Below, piece by piece: positions 18,401 to 27,995 of a stretch of 64,000 bases of DNA. Each line of letters begins with the position of its first letter. Position 1 is the stretch's first letter. The notes below the pieces were generated by a model. That model made no database searches and was not told the DNA's origin. It was given only the letters and a program-made list of their open reading frames with translations. Location: positions 707,168 through 771,167 of the forward strand of contig NW_008705561.1 in assembly GCF_000186865.1 (NCBI RefSeq). Direction: 5' to 3'. The position numbers were made by a program, and so were the translations under genes. This stretch comes from Aureococcus anophagefferens (Eukaryota > Sar > Pelagophyceae > Pelagomonadales > Pelagomonadaceae).

Positions 18401-21088
18401 GCGGTCATCCCGCCCCAGTTCGGCAACTTCACGGTCATGGAGCGCCAGGCTATTGTTTCGGAGGTCTCCCCCGAGATCACGGCGTCCTTCGAGACCTACG
18501 ACTGCCCGCCCGTGACGCAGCACTTCGTCGAGCGCGAGCTCCAGCACCGCTTGAACAACCGCATCTCGCCGACGGTCTGCATCGCGACGCCCGTGCTGCG
18601 CGGCGACCGCCACTACTTTGGGCTGAACCGGCCGTCGCAGACGGGCGAGGAGCACGACCTGGGGTTCCGGACGTCCGCGCACGCCGCGGGCTTCGAGTTC
18701 ATCGTTTTGACGACGACGGAGCTCCAGTCCTTCACGCCGTCGACGGAGATCGCCGCGCCGAACATGCCCGCGGCGAACACGACGACGACGACGCACGTCG
18801 ACCACAGTTATCCGTTTTGCGAGCCGTCGTCGCGGAACAACACGACGCTGGATTTTTACCACCTGCTCCTGGTGGACCACTGCTCGCCGAACAAGGAGCA
18901 GGTCTTCACGAACCTGGGCGTCCAGCAGTGCGGCCAGTTCATGCACGGCTGCGACCGCGCGGCGCCCATGGGCCAGTTCGTGTCGCTGATCTACCGGTCG
19001 TGGGGTTTCGTGCAGCGGAACCACTACGAGGAGTTCCGCACGGACGACGGCATCGCCTACTGGTACAACCGGCGCACGGGCGAGACCTTCTGGGAGCGGC
19101 CCCTGGCGGACTGCGAAAAACTCAGCGTCATGGAGGGCGGCGTCCGCGTGGACCACAAGGACAACGCGCGCGACCCCAAGTGGGCGGGCATCCAGCGGCC
19201 CACGCACGAGGTGCGGTCCCTGATTCTGAAGCACCACGAGGATTCCGAGGAACTGGAGACGCGGCGGGGCAACGTCGCCTACGACATCGAGACGCAGCGC
19301 GACAAGGGCAAGCTGCCGCCGCCGGAGTCGCGCGAGGACGTCAAGGTCCAGAAGCGCATGAGCCTCGAGGAGCTGTCGGCGAAGAACCGCAACATCAAGA
19401 AGGGGCCGTCGGCGGGCCTCGACGCCTCGGGCCGCGCGACGGAGAAGGGCCACGTCGAGGAGCGGAAGCCGCCGACGCCGGGCGCCGCGCCGGCCGTGCC
19501 CGCGCTGCCCCTCGGCGGCCGGCCAGGCACGGGCGCGAGCCGGCCGTCGACGTCGGGGACGGAGCGGGCGCGGACGGCCGTGTCCTTCACGACGAACGCG
19601 TCGGACGAGTCCCTCGACGCGCGGTCGCCGGCGCGCGGCGGCCCGACGCCCGCGGCCGCGGCCGCGGCGGAGACGATGGCGTCCGCGGTGGCCGCGGCGC
19701 TGCTGCCCGCGATGCAGAGCGGCGGCGACGTCTCCGCGCTGCTCAAGGCCGCCGTCGGCCTGGGCATGGGCCTCGGCGCGAACAACCCGCTCTTCGCGGT
19801 CGCGGAGCCCGCAACGCCGGGCTTCCCGGCGTCGCCGCCCAAAACCGCGGGCTCGCCGAGCCGGTCGCGGACGCCGCCGCCCGAGGACTTTTCCGAGGTC
19901 GAGGACGTGGGGCCCGAGGGCCGCATGGACGCCAAGGCCGTCGCGGGCGCGCGGCGCGTCCAGGCCCGGGCCGAGTCGCTCGGCCTGCCCATCGGCGTGC
20001 CCGACCCGACGACGGAGAACCCGGAGCTGGACACGCTCCCCCACGAGGACGAGGTCGCCGCGCGGGCCCAGGCGCGGAGCGACGGCGCGGCGCCCCTGTC
20101 GACGACGGACATCTTCCAGGGCGTCGACAAGGTCGAGCTGAGCCCGCCGCCCGACGAGGAGCTGCCGCAGCCAATCGTGTTTTTAGGGGACCGCAAGTCC
20201 GACATCGAGAACACGGTGCCCGTCGTCGCGTACCCCGAGCTGCTGGCGGAGCGGGAGGCCATGGCGCGGGGCTACGACACGCACGGCGTCGCGGGTTTAG
20301 GCGACTCGTTCGTCGCGCTCGGCGAGGCGGAGTCGCAGCTCTTCGTCGGGTCGTCCAAGTCCGACGGGTCTCTCCTGCGGCGGTCCGCGGAGCCGCTGCC
20401 GGAGGGCTTCTTCAAGGCCATCCACGCGACGCACGTCGGCCCGGCCAAGGTCGACTACCTGCCCTGGATCCCGAACCTGCCGCAGGCGCGGCCCATCGGC
20501 CGGATCAAGCCGCGGCCCGCGGCCGAGGACTGGCTCGCCGTGGGCTTCGACCCCTGGAGCGCGGGCAAGGAGCCCCTCGCCGTCGAGTTCATCGGGTCCC
20601 TGTCGGCCAAGGCGGAGCAGGTGTTGGACAACCCGCCGAACAAGGCCGACGACTCGTTCATCGACGTCATGGACCGCCACGGCCTCGCCGCGCAGGAGGC
20701 CGAGGCCGCCCAGGCGAACAAGATGTCCGACGACTTCGCGCAGCTCGCCTCCTGGGCGCGGCACAGCCGCTACAAGGAGATCGAGAACGCGATGAACCAG
20801 CCCGACTGGCTCCTGCCCATCGACTACCAGGACGAGCTCGGCAACACGCTCCTCTCCGTGGCCGTGCAGAACGGCAACAAGCGCATCGCGAAGCTCACGC
20901 TGCGCCGCGGCGCGAACATCAACCTGCCCAACAACAACGGGCAGACCGTGCTCCACTACGCCTACGCCTACGGCTTCGAGGACATCGCCGAGTACCTCAA
21001 GTCCAAGGGCGCGGACGACCGCCCGAAGAACTCCGACGGCCTCACGTGCTACGAGGGGCTCTCCATGCAGGAGATCGAGGCCATCTAA
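15429..21088 (+). CDS. Giant WW/IQ/ankyrin protein, 5' end lost in gap
   Basis: Coding is clear from 15429, just after a TAG that could be a splice acceptor, through 15633. A canonical 56-nt GT-AG intron follows, then a single exon from 15690 to the stop. From the first in-frame ATG (15543) the product is 1,829 residues; the open frame upstream suggests it is longer. Numbering from that ATG, an IQ motif (NVQRAFRGRIGRRLHHLKR) lies near residue 265, a WW domain (GESWYFNTLTHTSQWDAP) near 295, a second WW (IAYWYNRRTGETFWERPL) near 1,150, and ankyrin repeats from about 1,740 to the end. Long central regions are well structured but unrecognised. It probably acts as a calmodulin- and proline-motif-binding scaffold; that is inference from the domains. 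Confidence 0.85.
15634..15689 (+). other. Canonical short GT-AG intron
   Basis: Starts GTGAGAACGC and ends CCCCCGCAG after a pyrimidine-rich run; 56 nt. Removing it joins TGG-ACG-G to AG-GAC in phase. It has no target duplication, so it is an ordinary intron and a useful contrast to the introners. Confidence 0.85.
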
Positions 21089-21253
21089 GGGCTTCTGCGG
21101 CGAAAGTGGGGGGTGACTTCGGAGTGCAAGATGACGTCAAGTTGACTCGGTCGAAAAGTCTCGATTCAAGTGGCTTGCTTAATTTGCCCCCCTCGGCCTC
21201 GTGCTTGCTCGATCTGCCTTCCTCGCCTCTACGACCGCCTTCGACCGCTAACC

Positions 21254-21865
21254 ATGGGCATCGGCGACGCGTTCCGCGCCGCGGGCTTGAGCTTCGCCGA
21301 TTGCGGCTTCCTCAAGCTCAACGCGTTCTTCCCGGTCATGCTGGGCCTGGCGCACGCAAGCGTCGCCGGCTTCTGCAAGGGCGACGTCGGCGCCGCGGCC
21401 GTCGCGGCGATGCCCGTGCCCGCCGCCAAGGTGCCGTTCCTCGTCGCGGCGATCATGCCGCTCCTGGCCGTGGTCATCGCCATCGTCGCGCTCGAGGCGC
21501 TCTCGGCCGTCGCGCCGAACGGCTACGAGAGCCAGCGCAGCCGCTCGCAGAAGGCGCCCGGCGCCATCGTCGCCGCGGGCAACCCGGCCTGGATCGAGCG
21601 CGTCCAGGCGGCGCAGTACAACACCTGGGAGGCGACGATCGGCATGCTCGCGGCGTGGTTCGTCGCCAAGGAGTGCGGCCTCGCGGAGGACCTCTTCGCG
21701 AAGCTCGCGACGCTCTTCCTCGGCATCCGCGTCGCCTACCCCGTCGTCTACGCGCTCGACCTCGACCTGCTCCGCACGCAACTCTGGCTCACGGGCCTCT
21801 ACGCGACGGCCATGATCGCCTTCGCCGCACTCTTCCCGGACACGGTCGCGCCCCTGCTCGCCTAG
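21254..21865 (+). CDS. MAPEG-family membrane protein
   Basis: 203 residues with about four hydrophobic segments: 25-43, 62-85, 122-140 and a C-terminal pair. The central motif RVQAAQYNTWEATIGMLAAW followed by FLGIRVAYPVVYALD and LRTQLWLTGL matches the MAPEG fold of microsomal glutathione transferases and eicosanoid enzymes, where the N-x2-E and R-x2-Y positions line the glutathione site. Such enzymes conjugate or isomerise hydrophobic electrophiles using glutathione in microsomal membranes. The exact reaction is not known. A second, different MAPEG gene converges on it with stops 86 nt apart, suggesting an old tandem arrangement. Confidence 0.8.
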   Translation: MGIGDAFRAAGLSFADCGFLKLNAFFPVMLGLAHASVAGFCKGDVGAAAVAAMPVPAAKVPFLVAAIMPLLAVVIAIVALEALSAVAPNGYESQRSRSQKAPGAIVAAGNPAWIERVQAAQYNTWEATIGMLAAWFVAKECGLAEDLFAKLATLFLGIRVAYPVVYALDLDLLRTQLWLTGLYATAMIAFAALFPDTVAPLLA

Positions 21866-21951
21866 CTCGAGAGCGCGCCCAGGACATAAGAAACTCAAGG
21901 AGACGAGGTCGACGCCCCCTCCCTGGCAGTCCGCGCGTCAGGGTCGTCGGC

Positions 21952-22356
21952 CTACTTGCGCTTCTTGCCCGTGACCTTCTCCTCGGCCGCGAGGAGGAAG
22001 AGCGCGCCGTTCGTTGCGATGACCATCAACCACGAGACCGTGCGGAGCCCGGCGATGGCCTCGTTGATGCCGGCGGCGTAGAAGAACGTGTAGGCGACGC
22101 GGGCCGCGACAATAACGCTCGCGAACTCGCCGATGACGTCCTTCGCCACGCCCGCCTGCGTCGCCGCGAGCGCGGCCGCGGCGAAGAACGGGTAGCCCTC
22201 GAGCAGGTTGTTGTGGCAGGCCATGAGCCGCTTGGCGAGGGGCGACACGGAGCAGACCGTCGCGGAGCTGTCGCGGGGATCCGTGTTGGCGCTGTGGCCC
22301 GTCATGATCTTAAAAAACAGGAAAAACCCAAACGGGACGTAGCAAAGCACATACAT
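21952..22356 (-). CDS. Second MAPEG-family membrane protein (start uncertain)
   Basis: From the ATG at 22356 the product is 134 residues: MYVLCYVPFGFFLFFKI as first membrane helix, then the loop HSANTDPRDSS, then the signature LAKRLMACHNNLLEGYPFF and ARVAYTFFYAAG, LRTVSWLMV, ending in a basic KKRK tail that could retain it in the ER. The loop and signature are typical MAPEG. A different frame upstream (ATG at 22471, MLPVVIILKSASIATVERVHD) also looks coding. It could be spliced in through a GTATGT donor at 22354, removing 46 nt to 22309, but that would delete the first helix. I keep the short form and flag the alternative. Confidence 0.65.
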   Translation of the reverse strand: MYVLCYVPFGFFLFFKIMTGHSANTDPRDSSATVCSVSPLAKRLMACHNNLLEGYPFFAAAALAATQAGVAKDVIGEFASVIVAARVAYTFFYAAGINEAIAGLRTVSWLMVIATNGALFLLAAEEKVTGKKRK

Positions 22357-22640
22357 GAAAAACAAACGCTTCGTAGGTGGAGAGCAGCAGCGGAAGCTTG
22401 ACCGCGAGGTCGTGGACGCGCTCCACCGTCGCGATGGAGGCGCTTTTGAGGATGATGACGACCGGAAGCATGGTGGCAGCGGCGCGCACAGTTCTGGATC
22501 GAGCAACCTAAGCCGCGGCGAGGCTGCCCCAGACCGAGCGGATACAAAATGCAAGTTGACTAGTTTCCAGCGCCTCGGCCGACGCTGGGCTGGTCGACGT
22601 CCGGTTGTTCGCGCGGCCGGCGCGGGCGCCGCCGGCGAGC

Positions 22641-25474
22641 ATGGCCAAGTCGGTCGCCTTCGACGACCTCTCCGGCCTGTCGGACGAGCAGCAGGCCGTG
22701 CTCAAGGCGTTCCGCGACATGGACACGGACAGCGACGGCGAGCTCACGGCCCAGGGTGCGCGCCGCCTCGCGCGCGGCGCGGCACGCACCCTATTTCCCC
22801 CGTCGCAGAGATCTTCGCGGCGCTGCAGCGGAGCGGCGTCGAGGCGACGCTCGAGCGCGTCGAGGAGGTCGTCAAGCTCTGCGACGCGGACGGCAACGGC
22901 ATGGTCTCGGCCCAGGAGTACGTCGACGCCGTGCACCGCAAGCTCGTGCCCCAGAGCTGGTGGTCGCGCGTCGCGCCGCGTCGAAGGGTAGTGTAGCGAC
23001 GCCACGACGACGCAACCTAGGTCGACGGTGACGAAGTTCAACCCGCTGATGAAGAGCCTGAGCCGGCGCTTCACGCTGAAATCCCACAGCGTGGAGCTCA
23101 AGGGCGAGGAGATCGAGGAGCTGCGGCGGAGCTTCGCCGCCGCGGACCTCGACCAGAGCGGCACGCTGGACCAGGAGGAGATCTACAAGGTGCTGAGCGC
23201 CCACGCGAAGATCTCCGAAGCGCAGGCGTCGAAGCTGATGGAGGACGCGGACGCGGACAAGAGCGGCGCCCTGGACTTTGAGGAATTCCTCGAGGTCATC
23301 GCGACGTCGCGGCTGAAGAAGAACGCGGGGAGCTGGTGGCGGAGCTGGCTGCCCGTCTTCGGCGAGAAGGCCGCGGCGCTGCCGCCGTGCGAGGCGTTCG
23401 GCTCGCTGAGCGGCGACCAGACGAACTTCTACCGGAGCGTCTTCGTGGGCATGGACAGCGACGGCGACGGCAAGGTCGCGCCGGCGGAGATCGTCGCGGC
23501 CCTCGCGGACCTGGAGATCAAGGCCGCGGCCGCGGACGCGAAGCAGATGATCAAGGACGCGGGCTGCGCCAAGTTCCTCACGCTCGAGGCCTTCTACGAG
23601 GTCATGATCGCGAAGCGCGCCTCGACGAAGCGCTGGCAGCTCTGGTGGGTCGGCTGGCTCCAGGAGGGCAGCGGGAAGGTCGAGAAGAAGGTGGCGATCC
23701 CGGACGCGCGCTCGGGGCTGACGGGCGACCAGATCAAGAAGTACGAGGCCGTCTTCCGGGAGATCGACGAGGACCGGAGCGGCTTCATCGACAAGACCGA
23801 GATGCAGGCCTGCCTGAAGCGCCTCGGGGCCAAGGCGACGGCGAAGGAGGCCGCGCGCGTGCTCAAGGTCGCGGACCTCGACGGCAACGGCGTCCTGGAC
23901 TTCGACGAGTTCCTCGTGGCCGTGTCCCAGTCGCGGCCCGCGGGCTGGAACGCCATCTTCCGCTACGTGCTCAAGGGCCCGCCCAAGGGCCCGCCGCCCG
24001 CGGCCGCGCCGCGCGAGCGCCAGGGCAGGACAAGAGAGCGAAATTCCAAACTTCAAAGCCTCATATCTCGGCCGTTTTCCACTCGTTTTGGCTGATTTTT
24101 GGACGAGCGATCATCTCTTGGAACCGTCTCGAAGCGTGGATGCTTTTTCCGGGACGCGCGCGCGCGGAACACTCACGTTGAAGCGACGTTGAATATCTCT
24201 TGTCCTGCCCAGGCGAGCGCCGGCCGTCGAAGGCCGAGAAGGCGCCGAGCCGCCAGTCGACGCCGCGCGCGGGCGGGCCCGACGCGCCCGGCAGGGGCGA
24301 CGGCGACGCGAAGGGCCGCAAGTCGAGCGCGGCCAAGGGCCGGTCCACCGTGAAGCGCCGGTCCAAGAGCCGCATCGGCGGCGCCAAGGTCCACGCGGCG
24401 GCCGACGACGACGACGACGACAGCGACGGCGAGGCGACGGCGGCGGCGGCGGCGCTGTCGTCGCGCTTGAGCCTCCTCCAGCGCGGCGGCGCGGCGCTCA
24501 CCATCGACGCGGCCGCGCTCGGGGGCGTGACGACGCTCGACGCGGACGACCCCGACGACGACGACGACGACGACGCGGCGGCTCCCGGAAACGACGACGC
24601 GCGGCCCGTCGCTGTCGCGGCGCCCGCCGTCCCCGCGAAGACCGCCGAGGAGACGGCGATCGAGATCGCCCACATGGTCGAGATCTTCGAGGCGTTGGAC
24701 ATCGGCGACGCGGCGGGACTCACGGAGATCCAGGCCGTCAAGGCGCTGGAGAGCTACGCGCACCTCGAGGGCGAGCCCCTCGAGGAGTTCCGGGCCGTCG
24801 TCCGCGCCGCGCCCAAGGACGAGGACGGCCTCGTGGCCGTGGCGGCCCTCGCGCGCGCGGTCGCGGACGCGGAGGCGAAGCCGGCGTTCGCGGCGCTGCG
24901 CGCGACGATCGCGCGCGCGGTCGAGGTCAAGACGTCCGAGGACGCGTCGAGCGACGAGGAGGACCTGAGTCCGCGGGACGCGCTGAACCGGGAGACGCAG
25001 GCGCTGCTGCACGGCGACGGCACGCGGTCGTTCGCGTCCGCCGGCGGCGGCGGCATGCAGGTGGACCTCCACAGCGGCTTCCAGTTCGGCGACACGTTTC
25101 GGCTGGGCCCGCCGAAGCGGCGGTCCGCGGGCACGGACGGGTCCCTCTTCACGGGCCACGAGAAGATGCGCATGGACTGGATCCTGGTCATGGTGCTCTA
25201 CGACCGGCGCGAGGGCGGCGACGCGATGCCGTGCCACGTCAAGAAGTTGTTGAAACTGCTCAAGGTCTCGGGCTGGCGCCGCAACGAGGACGAGTGGCGC
25301 GCCGTCGTCAGCGCGCTGGCCGTCCAGGGCTGCATCCGCGCGACCATGTCCGACGCGGGCCAGCCCTACGAGGTCTTCTGGCCCTCGCGCCGCGACGACG
25401 AGACGAAGCAGGCCGTCGAGGAGGCCGTCCACGCGCACGACGCGGACGCGGGCGCGGAGGCTAAGGGGAGTTAG
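22641..25474 (+). CDS. Eight-EF-hand calcium-binding protein with unknown C-terminal half
   Basis: Four exons: 22641-22755, 22809 to about 22987, about 23037-24012, and 24213-25474, giving about 843 residues. EF-hand loops are visible at DTDSDGELT, DADGNGMVS, DLDQSGTLD, DADKSGALD, DSDGDGKVA, DEDRSGFID and DLDGNGVLD, with a degenerate one between the fifth and sixth, so four EF pairs. The last exon encodes about 420 residues: basic then aspartate-rich low complexity, then a folded region with WILVMVLYDRREGGDAMPCHVKKLLKLL that I do not recognise. The protein should be a calcium sensor; its target is unknown. Intron 1 is GT-AG (53 nt). Intron 2 has two phase-correct solutions. Intron 3 is a complete introner element. 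Confidence 0.8.
22756..22808 (+). other. Short GT-AG intron in the EF-hand gene
   Basis: 53 nt starting GTGCGCGCC and ending TTTCCCCCGTCGCAG. Removing it joins CAG-G to AG-ATC in phase. No target duplication. Confidence 0.8.
22988..23036 (+). other. Approximate short intron in the EF-hand gene
   Basis: Two coding frames must be joined here by removing a length equal to 1 modulo 3. GTAGTG at 22988 with an AAG acceptor at 23036 (49 nt) works; so does a GC donor at 22975 with CTAG at 23020 (46 nt). Without transcripts the choice cannot be made. Confidence 0.45.
24021..24212 (+). mobile_element. Introner element copy 2 (192 nt), sense orientation
   Basis: Exact 8-bp target duplication GCGAGCGC at 24013-24020 and 24213-24220. 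Ends are CAGGGCAGGACAAG and CTTGTCCTGCCCAG. The intron removed is 24013-24212 (200 nt), with a GC donor supplied by the duplicated target and the CAG acceptor supplied by the element, restoring the pre-insertion frame. A second in-frame donor (GCAGGA at 24025) would add 12 nt of exon. The interior is very close to copy 3. Confidence 0.93.
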
Positions 25475-25528
25475 GGTCCGACGTCATTGGGCTTAGACAA
25501 CACACAGAGGAGATGGGGGGAACCATGC

Positions 25529-26455
25529 TTAGAAGGCCGCGAGGTGCGCGGCGGCGATCTGGTCGTTCGGGGAGATGCTGCGCTGGCGCTCGAAGCGCGC
25601 CATGGGCGTGGGGGACGGCGCCCGGGAGGGCTCGCGGGACGGGTCCCGCGTGATCGCCCGCGCGGAGTCGCGGGAGCCGTCGCGCAGGAGGAGCGGGTGG
25701 CCCGGGCTCGCCTCGCCGAGCGCGTCCGACAGCTTCGTGACCGCGCGCTCGAGGGACTCGAGGCGGTGGAGCACCTTCGTCAGCACGTCGTCGGAGGCGT
25801 CCTCGGCGACGCCGTCGCGCTTGCGCTTGAGCGACGCCTCGCGCGCGAACTCGGGGTGGTCCGGCTCGAGCTTCTTCTTCGAGAGCACGAGGACGCCCGG
25901 CGTGAGCGCCGGCCCGATGGCCGCGGCGTGCGCGAGCGGCAGGCCGTCGCGCGCGTCGGCCGAGATCTTCACGCAGAACTTGCGGTCCGCGCGGCGGAAG
26001 GACCCGAGCTCGAAGCGGTACGAGAAGTTGACGACGCCGCCCGCGGGCACGACGTACTGCTTGCGGCCGTCGCCGAGGATCTTGAGGCTCGTCGCGTCCT
26101 GGGCGCTCACCTCCGAGCCGTCCTCGGCGTAGCACATGGCCAGGCGGATCGGGACCGCGTACGCGACGCCGGGCACGCGGACCGACACCTTGAGGTGGTG
26201 GTCGGATCGCGGCGTCGCGTCCTTGTAGAACGTCGCGCCGTCGTCGTGGCCGCGCGCGCTGTTGTACGCCTCCTGGGCGGCGCTGTAGGTGTGGCTGATG
26301 ATCTCGACGCGCGGCTGGCCCGGCGGCGTGGGCGGCGCGGCGTAGCCGAACAAATGCGAGAGGTCGAGGGGTTGGGCTTGCTGCGTCGCGCTATTGCGGC
26401 GCACGCAGGGCTGCGGTGCCTGCACGTCGTCGAAGGACATGGACGAGGCGATCAT
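25529..26455 (-). CDS. Unknown protein with conserved beta-rich core
   Basis: 308 residues from the ATG complementary to 26453-26455 (MIASSMSFDDVQAPQP); an in-frame extension to 26557 adds 34 poorer residues. The core, about residues 60-190, reads as alternating strands (EIISHTYSAAQEAYNSA, HHLKVSVRVPGVAYAVPIRL, YVVPAGGVVNFSYRFELGSF, KFCVKISADARDG). A basic KRKRDG and a leucine-rich helix (VLTKVLHRLESLERAV) that could form a coiled coil follow. The C-terminus is Ser/Arg/Pro-rich and probably disordered. I do not recognise the family; nuclear location is a guess from the basic patch. Confidence 0.6.
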   Translation of the reverse strand: MIASSMSFDDVQAPQPCVRRNSATQQAQPLDLSHLFGYAAPPTPPGQPRVEIISHTYSAAQEAYNSARGHDDGATFYKDATPRSDHHLKVSVRVPGVAYAVPIRLAMCYAEDGSEVSAQDATSLKILGDGRKQYVVPAGGVVNFSYRFELGSFRRADRKFCVKISADARDGLPLAHAAAIGPALTPGVLVLSKKKLEPDHPEFAREASLKRKRDGVAEDASDDVLTKVLHRLESLERAVTKLSDALGEASPGHPLLLRDGSRDSARAITRDPSREPSRAPSPTPMARFERQRSISPNDQIAAAHLAAF

Positions 26456-26696
26456 CGTGTGTGGATTTGCAGCCGGGCTGGTGCGGTGTGGTTGGCAATC
26501 GTAGAGGTCCGACGAGCTCGTTCCCGGCGCGTCCGCAGAGCACTCGCGCGGAATCACGATCGGAGTTGCCGGGGGTTCTCATTGGTCGGACAAAAGAGAC
26601 GATCCCGGCGTGAGAGCTCCGGACTAGCTCCGGCCTTCGACCCGTCCGCCACCATCCCCGACCAGACCCCATCCAAACCAAGCGCCCATATTACTG
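26456..26696. promoter_or_regulatory. Intergenic space between two minus-strand genes
   Basis: 241 nt, lower in GC than the genes. It holds the promoter of the upstream-reading gene at 25529-26455 and the 3' end of the next gene. No specific element recognised. Confidence 0.4.
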
Positions 26697-27731
26697 TCAT
26701 CGCCGCCGCTCCACGTCCCGTCGCAGCCCCCCCGCTCGCTCCCCGAGCTCGAGGGTCCGCGCGGGCGCGCCGCCGCGCAGCCAGTCGTTGACGTCGCGGA
26801 CGTGGCCCGGGATCACGTGGGCCACGACGACGGACGCTCGCCGCGCCGCGGACGCCGTCGGCCGCGCCAAGCGCGTCACGGCCCGCGAGTTGTTGTCGAG
26901 GCCCAAGGACGCCAGCGCGCGGGGGACGTCGTCCGCCTCGTCGCCGTCGCCGCCGCCCCGCAAGAACCGCTTGATCTCGCGGTCGTGGCGCTTCTCGGCG
27001 TCGCGATATTCCTTGAGCAGCGCGGGGCACACGACCGCCGGCGGCCGCGCGCGCTCCTCGAGGCTCGACGCGCGGCGCCGCGCGGATTTCGCCGGCGACG
27101 ACGCCCGCAACGGCGGCGGCGGCTTCAGGAACCCGTCGCTGTTGCGCGGCGTCTCCGCCGTCGCGACGGACTGGTCGTCGAAGCCCGACAGGTCGACGCT
27201 CGCCCCGCCCTCCCAGCGCTGGGCCGTCTCGTTGAAGACGGCGCCGCCGTCCTCCGCGGGCTCCGAGGAGCCCGCGGAGTTCTGCCGCGCGCGCGTCGCG
27301 ACGGCGTCGTCCAGGCGCCGGCTCCAGCTCGACTCGTCGCCGACGGCGCGCGCGAGGCTGCCCAACGACCCGAGCGACGAGCCCGCGGTCTCCCGCGGGG
27401 GCTCGCCGTCGCTCTCGTCGTCGAGCACCGCTCCGAAGAGCGCGGCCGCGCCGCGCCGCGCCGGCGCCTCCTCCTCCGTCGCCGCCTCGGACGGCACGGG
27501 CGAGTCGGGGTCGCCGCCGAACTTGTCCGTCCAGGTCCGCATGGCCAGCTGCCGCAGCGCGGGCGTCGCGTAGAGCGCTTGGAGCGACTCCGGCGTCGGC
27601 CGCGGCGCGGCGCCGCGCGAGCTCCACTCGGCGGCGCGCGTCGACAGCACGTCCGCGCCCTCGTCGTCGTCCTCCAGGGGGAAGAGCTGCGACTCCGAGC
27701 CGCGCTCGCCGTTGCGGTGGGAGTTCGCCAT
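26697..27731 (-). CDS. Unknown, mostly disordered protein
   Basis: 344 residues starting MANSHRNGERGSESQLFPLEDDDEG. Acidic, serine-rich N-terminal half, then VFNETAQRWEGGASVDLSGF, which resembles the F-x-P/E...W-x-G...L-x-x-F phrase found in Byr4/Bfa1-type septation or spindle-pole regulators. A Lys/Arg-rich helical region (LLKEYRDAEKRHDREIKRFL) and a basic tail follow. The phrase match is short, so the link is only a hint. The gene is divergent from VPS41 across about 264 nt. Confidence 0.5.
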   Translation of the reverse strand: MANSHRNGERGSESQLFPLEDDDEGADVLSTRAAEWSSRGAAPRPTPESLQALYATPALRQLAMRTWTDKFGGDPDSPVPSEAATEEEAPARRGAAALFGAVLDDESDGEPPRETAGSSLGSLGSLARAVGDESSWSRRLDDAVATRARQNSAGSSEPAEDGGAVFNETAQRWEGGASVDLSGFDDQSVATAETPRNSDGFLKPPPPLRASSPAKSARRRASSLEERARPPAVVCPALLKEYRDAEKRHDREIKRFLRGGGDGDEADDVPRALASLGLDNNSRAVTRLARPTASAARRASVVVAHVIPGHVRDVNDWLRGGAPARTLELGERAGGLRRDVERRR

Positions 27732-27995
27732 CTCTCTCGTCTCAGAGCGGTTTTGCGAGAGAGTCTCTGGAAAGGCGCCGCGCTGCGAGGCGACGCCGCT
27801 CGGGCTCGACGACGCGGCCCAGTCAGGCGACGACCGCGCCGCGGTCCGCGCGCGCGCGGGCGCTCAGCCTCTAGATCGCGTGCAGGCGCCGCTCACAGGC
27901 GGCGGCTCGAGTGGACAGGCGAGAGCATGGGCGGCGCTCGGAGACGACGGTAGCGGCGCCGGCCGCTCGTCGGAGACGGCGGTAGCACGACCACC
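27732..27995. promoter_or_regulatory. Divergent promoter region upstream of VPS41
   Basis: 264 nt between two opposite ATGs, so both promoters and 5' UTRs must be here. CT-rich near 27735-27765. No TATA box or recognisable element. Confidence 0.5.

Noticed and set aside
16543..22401. 1,952-codon plus-strand frame
   Set aside because: Arg/Gly/Ala-rich alternative frame of the WW/IQ/ankyrin gene; long open shadows are expected at this GC content.
22980..23030. EF-hand gene intron 2 as another introner (GTCGAAGG / GTCGACGG flanks)
   Set aside because: Using those flanks gives the wrong phase and an in-frame stop; the intron is under 50 nt with no inverted ends.
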